From: Pollenia angustigena
Lineage: Eukaryota > Arthropoda > Insecta > Diptera > Polleniidae
Assembly: GCA_930367215.1 (NCBI GenBank)
Contig: OV884056.1
Location: 123,750,053 to 123,814,052, forward strand
Direction: 5' to 3'
DNA: 64,000 nucleotides
Shown: in pieces, positions 22,276 through 36,400 of the stretch
Layout of the letters: every line of letters begins with the position of its first letter
Numbering within the stretch: position 1 is the stretch's first letter
Notes under the pieces: generated by a model
Told to the model about the DNA's origin: nothing
The model's database searches: none
The model's input: the letters and a program-made list of their open reading frames with translations, nothing else
Made by a program: the position numbers and the translations under genes

Positions 22276-24932
22276 ACTGTTTAAAAATTTGTTTTTGGAA
22301 CGCAAACGGCATCCGCCAACATAAAAATGAATTAGAATACTGTCTTAAAAATAAACAAATTGATGTCATGATGGTTTCTGAAACTCATTTTACCTCAAGA
22401 AATACGTTTAAAATCAATGGTTATACACTATATGATACCAAGGACCCTCGAGATAGAGCTTGTGGAGGTTCTGCCATTTTGATAAAAACCCGAATCAAAC
22501 ACTACCTGATGTGTGATCATCGTGAAGATTATCTCCAAGCAACGAACATTTGTATTAAAGAGCTGAATCGAAACATAGTAATCTCATCCTTATACTCACC
22601 ACCTAGATTTGCAATATCAGAAAGCCAATATTATAAATATTATAAGTCATTGGGGCCCTGTTTCCTGGCTGCTGGCGATTATAACGCTAAACATACCTTC
22701 TGGGGTTCACGACTAATAACACCAAAGGGTCGTGTTTTGTATAATACAATCTCTAAAATGAATTTAAATGTCGTCGCGAGCGGACAACCAACATATTGGC
22801 CTGCTGATCCGCAAAACATTCCAGATGTCATCGATTTCGGAGTGGTTAAAAACATCCCCACAGAAACGATTCAAGTTGAACCTTCATTAGAATTATCCTC
22901 TGATCACACACCTACAATAGTTACTATAACAAACACCAATAGAATCGTATCTCCCTCTGGTTACATAGCGACAACAGCTACACAAATAAACTGGTTAAAA
23001 TATAAAAAATATCTCAGTACCCATTGCACAGAAAATATTCCGCTTAGCACACCGGAAAATGTGGATCTCTCTATTGTCAATTTTGACAGTTATCTTAAAC
23101 TAGCTGTTCAACATTCCAGCAAAACCCTCAAAAAAACCAATTATAATAAAATATATTTTGCAGATGTCGAGCGCCTCTTGAATGAAAAAAGGAGAGTGCG
23201 AAGAGAATGGCAATTGCAAAGATCCCCTCAACTTAAAAATGAATTAAAAGAGTGTACAAAAAGGCTAAGAAAATTACTACAGACTCAGAAAACGGCTTCC
23301 GTAGAAAAATATCTTAAGGACTTGGATGCAACTCCACAATCAGGCTACTCATTATGGGGGGCAGCTAGAAACCTCAAAAGACCAGTTATCTCGAAACCAC
23401 CATTAAGAAACTTGAATGGAAGTTGGGCAAGAAATGATAATGAAAAAGGAAACCTGTTTGTAAATCATTTGAAAAACGTATTTACCCAAAATATACCTGA
23501 CGATACAGCGCACGAGTTGCCGCCTGTTAATGTTAGAGCAGCTATCCCCCTAAGATTTGAGATAAGGGAATAAGAAAGGGCTATTTGTGAATTAAACACC
23601 AAAAAGGCACCTGGTATTGATAAAATCAGTAACAAAATGCTTTTGGAGCTACCTCGCATAGCAAAGAAAATTATTCTTTATATTTTTAATGCTATTTTAC
23701 GACTTGAATACTACCCTCAAGAATGGAAGGTCTCCTTAATAACGATGATGCCAAAGCCAGGAAAAGATCATACAAAAGTTGAGTCATATAGGCCTATTAG
23801 CTTATTATCTAATATATCAAAGCTGTTTGAGAAGCTCTTAGCGTCAAAATTAACCCCAATTTTAAATGACAATGGGTATATACCCAATCATCAATTCGGC
23901 TTCAGAAGAGAGCATAGCACAATTGAACAAACCCATCAGATAGTAAACGCCATAAGAAAAGCCTTTGAAGAAAGAAAATATTGCTCCGCTCTTTTCATAG
24001 ATGTTTCTCAAGCTTTTGACAAAGTCTGGCATGTAGGCTTGTTACATAAATTGAAGCTAAACCTACCGGTTAATACACACAAGCTGTTAGAAAGCTACCT
24101 GGTCGGTCGAAAATTTATTATTAAAGAAGGCGATTTTTTAAGTTCTCCTCAGCCAATTGAAGCTGGAGTCCCTCAGGGAAGCATCCTGGGCCCACTTTTT
24201 TACCTTATATATACCTCGGACATGCCAACAAACAATCACACCCTAACCTCAACTTTTGCTGATGATACAGCTTTTCTAAGCGTACACGAGAACAGTCGTG
24301 AAGCATCTCGATACCTGCAGAATCATATATTTCAACTAGAACTGTGGTTTAAACAATGGAGAATAAAGGTCAATGAGCAAAAATGCGTACATATAACATT
24401 TACCTTGCGTCGGGAAACATGTCCCCCTATTAAAATCAATAATCAACTAGTGCCTCAACAATCGCATGTCAAATATCTCGGTATTCATCTAGATCGGCGT
24501 TTAACATGGAAATGCCATATAGAAGCAAAATTAACCCAAATGAAACTAAAAGCAATTCAAATTAACTGGCTTATTGGAAGAAATTCTGTTCTTAGTCTCG
24601 ACTGCAAACTACTACTTTACAACGCTATTTTAAAGCCAATATGGTGCTACAGTATTCAACTATGGGGCACTGCCTCGGCCTCAAATATCGAAAAAATTCA
24701 AAGGCGCCAAAATAAACTTCTTCGAATAATTACAGCTGGCCCTTGGTATGTTAAAAACTCAAATATCCACAAGGATCTCAATGTGCCACTAGTAAGGACT
24801 ATTATTACGAAGTATGCGGTAAAATATTTGAAAAGGCTAGAGTTGCACCCAAATTTACTAGCACGAAATATTTTAAATGATAGCGGCCACTCTCGCCTAA
24901 GAAGAAGAGACACTGCAGCACTTACCCATTAA
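22272..24932 (+). pseudogene. J2 ORF2: EN-RT, one in-frame stop
   Basis: The best-preserved J ORF2. It reads MNCLKICFWNANGIRQ from the ATGA overlap and stays open for 433 codons through the whole endonuclease (SETH, AAGDYNAKH, SSDHTP) and linker to a TAA at 23571-23573. It then continues in the same frame through the full RT (LFIDVSQAFDKVWH, AGVPQGSILGP, FADD) to 24932. Removing that single stop would give one frame of about 886 codons. The stop is also in J1 and J3, so it predates the duplication. Confidence 0.92.
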
Positions 24933-25110
24933 GATGAGCGATAAACACCTACATATGTGAACAGAACCCGTGATGAAGAAAATTTTTGTCTGGCACTGGC
25001 AGGACATAAAATAAAGCATTAGGTTAAGATTTGATTAATTATTGTTAGTTCATATTTAATATATGAAGATTCAATAAATAAATAATGAAAAAAAAAAAAA
25101 AAAATAAAAA

Positions 25111-25495
25111 ATTTATTTTGTAAAGGCTACGGGATGTAATTTTTATTTTGTTTTAGGTTTCGATTGTTTACCGGCGCTAATCAACGCCACTGGTACTATG
25201 TTGTATGGGGCAGAACCGCCTTTGTCAATTTTTTCGATTTTCAGAAGTTTTTGTCATATTGCCTTATTTTAAACGCTTTTTACATGCTTCTAAAAATTTC
25301 TGAAAAAGATGGAATAATTCGGATTATTTTAACGTAATAACCAAGTTAAAAAAGTTCATAGTTTAATCCAGAATGTTTTTTCGGCTCTCCTGAAAAGTCG
25401 AGTATAGCAAATTGCATTGCTATTTTTGCTCTTCTCTATCAATTTTACCATTCATACGCGCAATAAAACAATATCCGCTTTAAAGAAAAGATTAT
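25111..25495. repeat. Repeat X, copy 2, right half
   Basis: Counterpart of 13151-13535; continues into the 3' end of B2. Confidence 0.85.
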
Positions 25496-25599
25496 TAGGT
25501 TAGGTTAGAGTGGCCGGTCACAAAGACCCCGCAAAGACCAAATAGGTCCTTAGCGTTACCACGCTGTACGATAGTCCACAGAAGAATATTAGAAAAATG

Positions 25600-28500
25600 T
25601 CATTCCGATGTAATGGTACTCAGAGTACCCCACACTCTCTTGACGAATGCCAGGAGTCTCATTAACCCAATTCCGGAGACTTCCCCGAGACCTTGGAAGT
25701 AATGATCTCCCAGACAATTCGCCCTGGAGCGCACGAGTGCCGGACAGTAGCAGAGTAAATGCTCCACTGTCTCCTTTTCCCCTGGTACCCCACAGAATCT
25801 ACAATTGTCACTATTCAACCGCCCCGCCCTCCAGGCGTGTACCGCAGTCCAACAATGACCCGTCAAAAAGCCTACCACAAGTCTACAGTCCCTGCTCGGC
25901 AGCGACAGAAGAATTTTTGTCGACTCCGGATCATAGGATCCCCACATTACCCTGGATACCCTGCACGTTCTGGTGTTTTCCCGAATCGCCTCTGATCTCC
26001 TCCGTATAGCAGAGTCCTCCTTATGTTCTGAATTGGAGCCGGAATGGCCATCACCCTATCATATGGTAGATGGACCCCCCGTTTCGCCAATTCGTCCGCC
26101 TCCTCGTTGTCTTCTATGCCCTGGTGGCCACGAACCCAATAGATGTGAACTCTATTATTCGCACAGAGTCCATCCATCGAGTCCCTACACTCCTGGACGA
26201 TCGAACAGTATGAATAATCAGCGGTTATCGCCCTGATCGCCGCCTGACTATCGGTGAAAAAATTCACGTGCGAGTTTCCAGTAATGGAATTACGTGCCAA
26301 ATCAGCAGCCATCTTGGCCGCAAATATCTCCGCCTGGAATATGCTACAGTAATCGGAAAGCTTATAAGATTCCCGAATGCCCAGTTCCCGGCAGTAGACT
26401 GCAGCTCCAACTCCGTCCTCCATTTTGGACCCGTCAGTGTAGAAACTGAAGGTCCCATGGCCAGATCGGAGTCCGGCCAAATAGCCATCTTCCTCCAAGG
26501 TAACTCGTGGTTTCCTTCCAAATGTCAGCCTCGGAATGGTGTAGTCACAGCTACAATCTATTCCCCTTATAATCATGTCATGACCATAAGGTCCGTATAT
26601 AAACTGTCCCGTCGCCCTTAAGCGGATCGCAGACTTCCTCGCTGTTCCTTCTGCCACTAGATGAATCGGTTGCTTATCCAGGATCACATCCAGTGCCGCA
26701 GTCGGTGTACTACGCAAGGCACCGGTGATGCTAAGTTCGGCGAGTCTCTGTACGCCCGTTAGCATATTCTGGTACGATTTCTTATCCAATGCCGTCGACC
26801 ATACAAGTATCCCGTAAAGTGCGATTGGTCTCGCCACCGATGTGTAGACCCAATGTGTAAGAGCAGGGGTTAGACCCCACGTCTTGCCCAGCATTCATTT
26901 ACATGCGTAGAGTGCATTCGTTGCCTTTTTCACCCTCTCCTCCACATTCAATCTCCACGACAGTTTGCTATCCAGTATTACTCTCAGGTACTTTGTGTGG
27001 TATTTAACTTCCAGGCTAGTTTAGGTTTCCTCCATGGACCAACTTTGTACGTTTTCGTAAATAGTACTAGGTCCGTCTTCTCGGAATTAACTCCCAGTCC
27101 TACTCCGGCTGCCCACTGGTAGATCATCGCAAGCGTAGCCTCCATTACAGAACTAATAGTATTCAGATCCTTGCCAGCAACTAACACCGCCACGTCATCT
27201 GCGTATGCGGTTATCTTTGCCGCCCCGTCTTCAACTCCATTGAGAAGTTCGTTGACGGCAAGCGTCCAAAGCATTTGTGAGAGCACCCCACCCTGGGGAG
27301 TTCCCCGGTGTGCCCTTCTCATTATCCTGGAATTGCCCCACGTCGCAGATATAGTTCTGCACCGTAGCAGGTTACCGATCCAGTTTTTAGCATGTGAGTG
27401 TGCCCCTGTGCGAGACAAGCTGGCCAAAATTGCCTCCGTGGACACATTATTGAATGCTCCCGCGATGCCCAGGAACACACCCATAGCGAAGTCCTTATAG
27501 TTGAGGGTCTTCTCAATCAGTGAGACGACTGAGTGGAGTGCTGTCTCAGTTGATTTACCCTTCGTGAAGGCGTGTTGATTAGCAGAGAGAATTGTCGGTC
27601 CCATGTTGCCCTTGACATGATTGTCCAAAATTCTCTCCAACGTTTTCAGCAGGAATGATGTGAGACTAATGGGTCTGAAATCTTTCGGGTACATATGATT
27701 GCTTTTACCCGCTTTCGGCAGAAACACAATCCTAGATAACCTCCAAGATTTAGGCACATAGTTCATTTTCAGACATCCCTTAAAGATTTCCACTAGCCAT
27801 GGTACTATCCGTTGTCTGCCCCGCTGTAGTTGTGCCGGGATAATTCCGTCGAGACCAGGCGACTTGTACGGCTGGAACGAGTCAATGGCCCATTCCACCC
27901 CCTCATAGGAGATAATACCATCATCCCCATTCGCAAAAAAAGAAGTTTCACCAATTGGAATAGGAACATCAGAACAGCCCGGAAAGTGTGTATCAACGAG
28001 TACCTCCAGCGTTTCCGTACTGCTCCTTGTCCATTCTCCGTTTTCCCTACAAACTGTACTTGGCATAACCGGACTGCTCACTAGCATCCTCCGCAGTCCT
28101 GCCGTTTCGGTTGTCTTCTCTATATTGTCACAGAAGCTTTTCCACGAAGTTCGCTTGGCCTTTCGCACGTCACGCTTATACACCCCAAGAGCATGTCCAT
28201 ACTTCCCCCAGCTTTCAGACCGGTCGACGATTTTCGCCAGTTTGAATAGCTCACGGAGCTCGCGTCTTTCACAGTCCAGCTGTCTATTCCACCAAGGTGG
28301 TCTGGACTTACGCCTAGCTCGTGTCGGAGGGCACGACTTCTCATAGTATCCAATAACGCCCGATACCAACGTGTCTATAGCAGAATCTATGTCCCCTGAA
28401 CTTACCAGTGTTCGCGAGTAACACAGGTCCCTATTTAGAAGTGAAGAGTATTTGGCCCAATCTGTATTCCTTGGGTTCCTAAACCCAAGTGTAATCTAAC

Positions 28501-29204
28501 AAAAAAGATATATAGGAATGATCAGAGAAGGATGGCTGCGTTAGCACCTTCCAATCCTCTACCACTACTTTATAATCCGTATAAAGCGTCACATCAAGTA
28601 CATTTTCCGAAGTGGGACCCTTATACGTCGGGACCTCACATCGATTCGCAATTTATATATTATTCTGTAATATAAAAGCAATAAGATCTTCACCTCTATT
28701 GTTGATGTCCGTACTGCCCCATATTGTGTGATGAGCGTTAGCATCCGTGCCCACCACCAGACTTTGTTTCCTTCTACAAGCTTCCTCGACCAGTCTGTGG
28801 AGTTCTACTGGTGGGGCATCTCTGTCGTGTGGCATATAGGATGATGCAAGGAGTATGATGTCATCCCTGCCATCTTCCAAGGCCACTACCGTGAGATCGT
28901 CAGTGCTGTAATTATAGAGAATATATGAGTAAAAATTCTTCCCAACAAGTATTGCAGATCGTATTCTACCTACCACTTATGAGAAGTACGTGTTAAAATT
29001 ACGTGACTTCAATCCAGAAACCCGATTTCCTGTGGAGATCCATGGTTCCTGTATTAAGACCACGTCGTAGCGATCCTCCTCTAACGTGAGGAGGAGTTCG
29101 ACCGATGCCATCTTACAATGTTGGAGGATGACTTGCAGGATCTTTAGCGTCATCAACTTAAAACACCCGCTCGGGGTCGGCTCTATTCTCCTTGGCCGTC
29201 TCAC
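25600..29204 (-). pseudogene. B2 ORF2: EN-RT-RNase H, disabled
   Basis: Same domain order as B1. The RNase H part is in one frame with the C-terminal region (26894-25947), because B2 retains the C that B1 lost. Shared lesions: stops at 28977 and 28653, frameshift near 27020, and motif A VFLGIAGAF with Gly at the catalytic position. Private lesion: TGA just upstream of 26894 (GGA to TGA). Confidence 0.88.
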
Positions 29205-29720
29205 CCAGACTCAGTCCATAAGTGGCCGCAGTGGCAGCCGCCAGATCACGCTCCACTTCATCGACCTCCAGTGTGTTATGGTTGGAGTCCTGTGGATGTC
29301 GTTTCTTTAAACGTAGAAACACACTTCCCACTCCCCCAGACATTTTCCATACCGAGGATACAAAAGATCTTCTGCCTCCTTTGTGATCTGCAGTATGTAG
29401 TTTTGCCCGTCCTTGTTACCTTTTTGTACATGCAGAATCATCCATTCTTTAGTGGGAATGTCGGGATTCTGATTTTGTAGGAGACGAAGAGCGACTTCCG
29501 GTATGACAATACGCGGAAAATTCACCTTCGCCTTCGGTACAGCAGGAATGTGCGATCGATCCACAATCTTAAGTTGTGCATCCGACCACAGACCCTAGAG
29601 TTTAGTAATGACTCCTTTAAGCCATTCCAGCGTCATTTCGTCTTTGCAACTGATGAGCTTCACTCCATTGAACCAACCAGCCCCATCAAATGAGGGCAGC
29701 GGTCTTCAACTCTACAATCT
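29158..29720 (-). pseudogene. B2 ORF1 C-terminal part (DUF4780-like)
   Basis: Equivalent to 17197-17702. It has the shared frameshift near 29346 and a private stop near 29597, where CCCTTGAG has become CCCTAGAG. Confidence 0.65.
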
Positions 29721-29827
29721 TCCACCGATCTGTGGACATTTGACCAAAGAGTTGCTCATGTCTAGAAGTGCCACGCTTAGAGGACGTTTGGTCACTTCAC
29801 TGACTCTTGCACCCTTTGGCAACGGGC

Positions 29828-30088
29828 AACACTAATGACACTCAGGCTCCGCAGCCTAGTAATAACAGAACCTCTTATGCTAACGTCCTAAAATCAAACC
29901 ATGTGCCAATGCAAGGTGCTTCGCCAAGTAATGATGAAACTCCAGTTTCTAATTTAAGTCGTCTAGAAAAAACCATGGAAACTTTAGTGCAAACAGTAAA
30001 TAATTTTACAAACACAATGGGTAATATGATGCAGGAGATCCTTAGAATGCAATCGATGTTATTGCAAGCTGTACTTAACAAACCATGA
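29828..30088 (+). pseudogene. J3 ORF1, C-terminal fragment
   Basis: About 86 codons of the ORF1 tail after the zinc knuckles (NDTQAPQPSNNRTSY ... LLQAVLNKP). No binding domain remains. The stop overlaps the ORF2 start as in the other copies. Confidence 0.8.
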
Positions 30089-32745
30089 ACTGTTTAAAAA
30101 TTTGTTTTTGGAACGCAAACGGCATCCGCCAACATAAAAATGAATTAGAATACTGTCTTAAAAATAAACAAATTGATGTCATGATGGTTTCTGAAACTCA
30201 TTTGACCTCAAGAAATACGTTTAAAATCAATGGTTATACACTATATGATACCAAGGACCCTCGAGATAGAGCTTGTGGAGGTTCTGCCATTTTGATAAAA
30301 ACCCGAATCAAACACTACCTGATGTGTGATCATCGTAAAGATTATCTCCAAGCAACGAACATTTGTGTTAAAGAGCTGAATCGAAACATAGTAATCTCAT
30401 CCTTATACTCACCACCTAGATTTGCAATATCAGAAAGCCAATATTATAAATATTATAAGTCATTGGGGCCCTGTTTCCTGGCTGCTGGCGATTATAACGC
30501 TAAACATACCTTCTGGGGTTCACGACTAATAACACCAAAGGGTCGTGTTTTGTATAATACAATCTCTAAAATGAATTTAAATGTCGTCGCGAGCGGACAA
30601 CCAACATATTGGCCTGCTGATCCGCAAAACATTCCAGATGTCATCGATTTCGGAGTGGTTAAAAACATCCCCACAGAAACGATTCAAGTTGAACCTTCGT
30701 TAGAATTATCCTCTGATCACACACCTACAATAGTTACTATAACAAACACCAATAGAATCGTATCTCCCTCTGGTTACATAGCGACAACAGCTACACAAAT
30801 AAACTGGTTAAAATATAAAAAATATCTCAGTACCCATTGCACAGAAAATATTCCGCTTAGCACACCGGAAAATGTGGATCTCTCTATTGTCAATTTTGAC
30901 AGTTATCTTAAACTAGCTGTTCAACATTCCAGCAAAACCCTCAAAAAAACCAATTATAATAAAATATATTTTGCAGATGTCGAGCGCCTCTTGAATGAAA
31001 AAAGGAGAGTGCGAAGAGAATGGCAATTGCAAAGATCCCCTCAACTTAAAAATTAATTAAAAGAGTGTACAAAAAGGCTAAGAAAATTACTGCAGACTCA
31101 GAAAACGGCTTCCGTAGAAAAATATCTTAAGGACTTGGATGCAACTCCACAATCAGGCTACTCATTATGGGGGGCAGCTAGAAACCTCAAAAGACCAGTT
31201 ATCTCGAAACCACCATTAAGAAACTTGAATGGAAGTTGGGCAAGAAATGATAATGAAAAAGGAAACCTGTTTGTAAATCATTTGAAAAACGTATTTACCC
31301 AAAATATACCTGACGATACAGCGCACGAGTTGCCGCTTGTTAATGTTAGAGCAGCTATCCCCCTAAGATTTGAGATAAGGGAATAAGAAAGGGCTATTTG
31401 TGAATTAAACACCAAGAAGGCACCTGGTATTGATAAAATCAGTAACAAAATGCTTTTGGAGCTACCTCGCATAGCAAAGAAAATTATTCTTTATATTTTT
31501 AATGCTATTTTACGACTTGAATACTACCCTCAAGAATGGAAGGTCTCCTTAATAACGATGATACCAAAGCCAGGAAAAGATCATACAAAAGTTGAGTCAT
31601 ATAGGCCTATTAGCTTATTATCTAATATATCAAAGCTGTTTGAGAAGCTCTTAGCGTCAAAATTAACCCCAATTTTAAATGACAATGGGTGTATACCCAA
31701 TCATCAATTCGGCTTCAGAAGAGAGCATAGCACAATTGAACAAACCCATCGGATAGTAAACGCCATAAGAAAAGCCTTTGAAGAAAGAAAATATTGCTCC
31801 GCTCTTTTCATAGATGTTTCTCAAGCTTTTGACAAAGTCTGGCATGTAGGCTTGTTACATAAATTGAAGCTAAACCTACCGGTTAATACACACAAGCTGT
31901 TAGAAAGCTACCTGGTCGGTCGAAAATTTATTATTAAAGAAGGCGATTTTTTAAGTTCTCCTCAGCCAATTGAAGCTGGAGTCCCTCAGGGAAGCATCCT
32001 GGGCCCACTTTTTTACCTTATATATACCTCGGACATGCCAACAAACAATCACACCCTAACCTCAACTTTTGCTGATGATACAGCTTTTCTAAGCGTACAC
32101 GAGAACAGTCGTGAAGCATCTCGATACCTGCAGAATCATATATTTCAACTAGAACTGTGGTTTAAACAATGGAGAATAAAGGTCAATGAGCAAAAATGCG
32201 TACATATAACATTTACCTTGCGTCGGGAAACATGTCCCCCTATTAAAATCAATAATCAACTAGTGCCTCAACAATCGCATGTCAAATATCTCGGTATTCA
32301 TCTAGATCGGCGTTTAACATGGAAATGCCATATAGAAGCAAAATTAACCCAAATGAAACTAAAAGCAATTCAAATTAACTGGCTTATTGGAAGAAATTCT
32401 GTTCTTAGTCTCGACTGCAAACTACTACTTTACAACGCTATTTTAAAGCCAATATGGTGCTACAGTATTCAACTATGGGGCACTGCCTCGGCCTCAAATA
32501 TCGAAAAAATTCAAAGGCGCCAAAATAAACTTCTTCGAATAATTACAGCTGCCCCTTGGTATGTTAAAAACTCAAATATCCACAAGGATCTCAATGTGCC
32601 ACTAGTAAGGACTATTATTACGAAGTATGCGGTTAAATATTTGAAAAGGCTAGAGTTGCACCCAAATTTACTAGCACGAAATATTTTAAATGATAGCGGC
32701 CACTCTCGCCTAAGAAGAAGAGACACTGCAGCACTTACCCATTAA
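30085..32745 (+). pseudogene. J3 ORF2: EN-RT with two stops
   Basis: Complete endonuclease and RT by motif (as in J2) with the shared TAA at 31384-31386. A private stop at about 31054-31056 (GAA to TAA in the linker) splits the linker. Confidence 0.9.
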
Positions 32746-32922
32746 GATGAGCGATAAACACCTACATATGTGAACAGAACCCGTGATGAAGAAAATTTTT
32801 GTCTGGCACTGGCAGGACATAAAATAAAGCATTAGGTTAAGATTTAATTAATTATTGTTAGTTCATATTTAATATATGAAGATTCAATAAATAAATAATG
32901 AAAAAAAAAAAAAAAATTAAAA

Positions 32923-33306
32923 ATTTATTTTGTAAAGGCTACGGGATGTAATTTTTATTTTGTTTTAGGTTTCGATTGTTTACCGGCGCTAATCAACGCC
33001 ACTGGTACTATGTTGTATGGGGCAGAACCGCCTTTGTCAATTTTTTCGATTTTCAGAAGTTTTTGTCATATTGCCTTATTTTAAACGCTTTTTACATGCT
33101 TCTAAAAATTTCTGAAAAAGATGGAATAAATCGGATTATTTTAACGTAATAACCAAGTTAAAAAAGTTCATAGTTTAATCCAGAATGTTTTTTCGGCTCT
33201 CCTGAAAAGTCGAGTATAGCAAATTGCATTGCTATTTTTGCTCTTCTTTATCAATTTTACCATTCATACGCGCAATAAAACAATATCCGCTTTAAAGAAA
33301 AGATTA
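32923..33306. repeat. Repeat X, copy 3, right half only
   Basis: Counterpart of 13151-13535 and 25111-25495. No left half exists because copy 3 begins inside J. Confidence 0.85.
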
Positions 33307-33411
33307 TTAGGTTAGGTTAGAGTGGCCGGTCACAAAGACCCCGCAAAGACCAAATGGGTCCTTAGCGTTACCACGCTGTACGATAGTCCACAGAAGAATA
33401 TTAGAAAAATG

Positions 33412-36400
33412 TCATTCCGATGTAATGGTACTCAGAGTACCCCACACTCTCTTGACGAATGCCAGGAGTCTCATTAACCCAATTCCGGAGACTTCCCCGA
33501 GACCTTGGAAGTAATAATCTCCCAGACAATTCGCCCTGGAGCGCACGAGTGCCGGACAGTAGCAGAGTAAATGCTCCACTGTCTCCTTTTCCCCTGGTAC
33601 CCCACAGAATCTACAATTGTCACTATTCAACCGCCCCGCCCTCCAGGCGTGTACCGCAGTCCAACAATGACCCGTCAAAAAGCCTACCACAAGTCTACAG
33701 TCCCTGCTCGGCAGCGACAGAAGAATTTTCGACTCCGGATCATAGGATCCCCACATTACCCTGGATACCCTGCACGTTCTGGTGTTTTCCCAAATCGCCT
33801 CTGATCTCCTCCGTATAGCAGAGTCCTCCTTATGTTCTGAATTGGAGCCGGAATGGCCATCACCCTATCATATGGTAGATGGACCCCCCGTTTCGCCAAT
33901 TCGTCCGCCTCCTCGTTGTCTTCTATGCCCTGGTGGCCACGAACCCAATAGATGTGAACTCTATTATTCGCACAGAGTCCATCCATCAAGTCCCTACACT
34001 CCTGGACGATCGAACAGTATGAATAATCAGCGGTTATCGCCCTGATCGCCGCCTTACTATCGGTGAAAAAATTCACGTGCGAGTTCCCAGTAATAGAATT
34101 ACGTGCCAAATCAGCAGCCATCTTGGCCGCAAATATCTCCGCCTGGAATATGCTACAGTAATCGGAAAGCTTATAAGATTCCCGAATGCCCAGTTCCCGG
34201 CAGTAGACTGCAGCTCCAACTCCGTCCTCCATTTTGGACCCGTCAGTGTAGAAACTGAAGGTCCCATAGCCAGATCGGAGTCCGGCCAAATAGCCATCTT
34301 CCTCCAAGGTAACTCGTGGTTTCCTTCCAAATGTCAGCCTCGGAATGGTGTAGTCACAGCTACAATCTATTCCCCTTATAATCATGTCATGACCATAAGG
34401 TCCGTATATAAACTGTCCCGTCGCCCTTAAGCGGATCGCAGACTTCCTCGCTGTTCCTTCTGCCACTAGATGAATCGGTTGCTTATCCAGGATCACATCC
34501 AGTGCCGCAGTCGGTGTACTACGCAAGGCACCGGTGATACTAAGTTCGGCGAGTCTCTGTACGCCCGTTAGCATATTCTGGTACGATTTCTTATCCAATG
34601 CCGTCGACCATACAAGTATCCCGTAAAGTGCGATTGGTCTCGCCACCGATGTGTAGACCCAATGTGTAAGAGCAGGGGTTAGACCCCACGTCTTGTCCAG
34701 CATTCCTTTACATGCGTAGAGTGCATTCGTTGCCTTTTTCACCCTCTCCTCCACATTCAATCTCCACGACAGTTTGCTATCCAGTATTACTCTCAGGTAC
34801 TTTGTGTGGTATTTAACTTCCAGCCTAGTTCAGGTTTCCTCCATGGACCAACTTTGTACGTTTTCGTAAATAGTACTAGGTCCGTCTTCTCGGAATTAAC
34901 TCCCAGTCCTACTCCGGCTGCCCACTGGTAGATCATCGCAAGCGTAGCCTCCATTACAGAACTAATAGTATTCAGATCCTTGCCAGCAACTAACACCGCC
35001 ACGTCATCTGCGTATGCGGTTATCTTTGCCGCCCCGTCTTCAACTCCATTGAGAAGTTCGTTGACGGCAAGCGTCCAAAGCATTTGTGAGAGCACCCCAC
35101 CCTGGGGAGTTCCCCGGTGTGCCCTTCTCATTATCCTGGAATTGCCCCACGTCGCAGATATAGTTCTGCACCGTAGCAGGTTACCGATCCAGTTTTTAGC
35201 ATGTGAGTGTGCCCCTGTGCGAGACAAGCTGGCCAAAATTGCCTCCGTGGACACATTATTGAATGCTCCCGCGATGCCCAGGAACACACCCATAGCGAAG
35301 TCCTTATAGTTGAGGGTCTTCTCAATCAGTGAGACGACTGAGTGGAGTGCTGTCTCAGTTGATTTACCCTTCGTGAAGGCGTGTTGATTACCAGAGAGAA
35401 TTGTCGGTCCCATGTTGCCCTTGACATGATTGTCCAAAATTCTCTCCAACGTTTTCAGCAGGAATGATGTGAGACTAATGGGTCTGAAATCTTTCGGGTA
35501 CATATGATTGCTTTTACCCGCTTTCGGCAGAAACACAATCCTAGATAACCTCCAAGATTTAGGCACATAGTTCATTTTCAGACATCCCTTAAAGATTTCC
35601 ACTAGCCATGGTACTATCCGTTGTCTGCCCCGCTGTAGTTGTGCCGGGATAATTCCGTCGAGACCAGGCGACTTGTACGGCTGGAACGAGTCAATGGCCC
35701 ATTCCACCCCCTCATAGGAGATAATACCATCATCCCCATTCGCAATAAAAGAAGTTTCACCAATTGAAATAGGAACATCAGAACAGCCCGGAAAGTGTGT
35801 ATCAACGAGTACCTCCATCGTTTCCGTACTGCTCCTTGTCCATTCTCCGTTTTCCCTACAAACTGTACTTGGCATAACCGGACTGCTCACTAGCATCCTC
35901 CGCAGTCCTGCCGTTTCGGTTGTCTTCTCTATATTGTCACAGAAGCTTTTCCACGAAGTTCGCTTGGCCTTTCGCACGTCACGCTTATACACCCTAAGAG
36001 CATGTCCATACTTCCCCCAGCTTTCAGACCGGTCGACGATTTTCGCCAGTTTGAATAGCTCACGGAGCTCGCGTCTTTCACAGTCCAGCTGTCTATTCCA
36101 CCAAGGTGGTCTGGACTTACGCCTAGCTCGTGTCGGAGGGCACGACTTCTCATAGTATCCAATAACGCCCGATACCAACGTGTCTATAGCAGAATCTATG
36201 TCCCCTGAACTTAGCAGTGTTCGCGAGTAACACAGGTCCCTATTTAGAAGTGAAGAGTATTTGGCCCAATCTGTATTCCTTGGGTTCCTAAACCCAAGTG
36301 CAATCTAACAAAAAAGATATATAGGAATGATCAGAGAAGGATGGCTGCGTTAGCACCTTCCAATCCTCTACCACTACTTTATAATCCGTATAAAGCGTCA

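Larger units (their letters stand above)
20281..25110 (+). mobile_element. Element J, copy 2 (tandem duplicate of J1)
   Basis: Same start (CAGTTCGGTTTG), same insertion point in X, same target duplication (25111-25116 at the right) and same poly-A tail as J1. It differs from J1 by a few changes per kilobase and by a 127-bp MITE inserted in ORF1. The identical site shows it arose by DNA duplication rather than a new insertion. Confidence 0.92.
25496..29825 (-). mobile_element. Element B, copy 2 (LOA clade)
   Basis: Near-identical to B1 but about 100 bp longer at its 5' side. It ends at 29825 (TTTGGCAACGG), where the third partial unit starts inside element J with about 2 bp of filler. Contents as for B1. 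Confidence 0.88.
29828..32922 (+). mobile_element. Element J, copy 3, 5'-truncated by duplication
   Basis: Begins at AACACTAATGACACTCAGG, equivalent to 22015 inside ORF1 of J2, directly after the B2 sequence. The truncation point is therefore a duplication breakpoint, not incomplete reverse transcription. The 3' end and right-hand flank (ATTTATTTTGTAAAGG at 32923) match J1 and J2. Confidence 0.9.
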
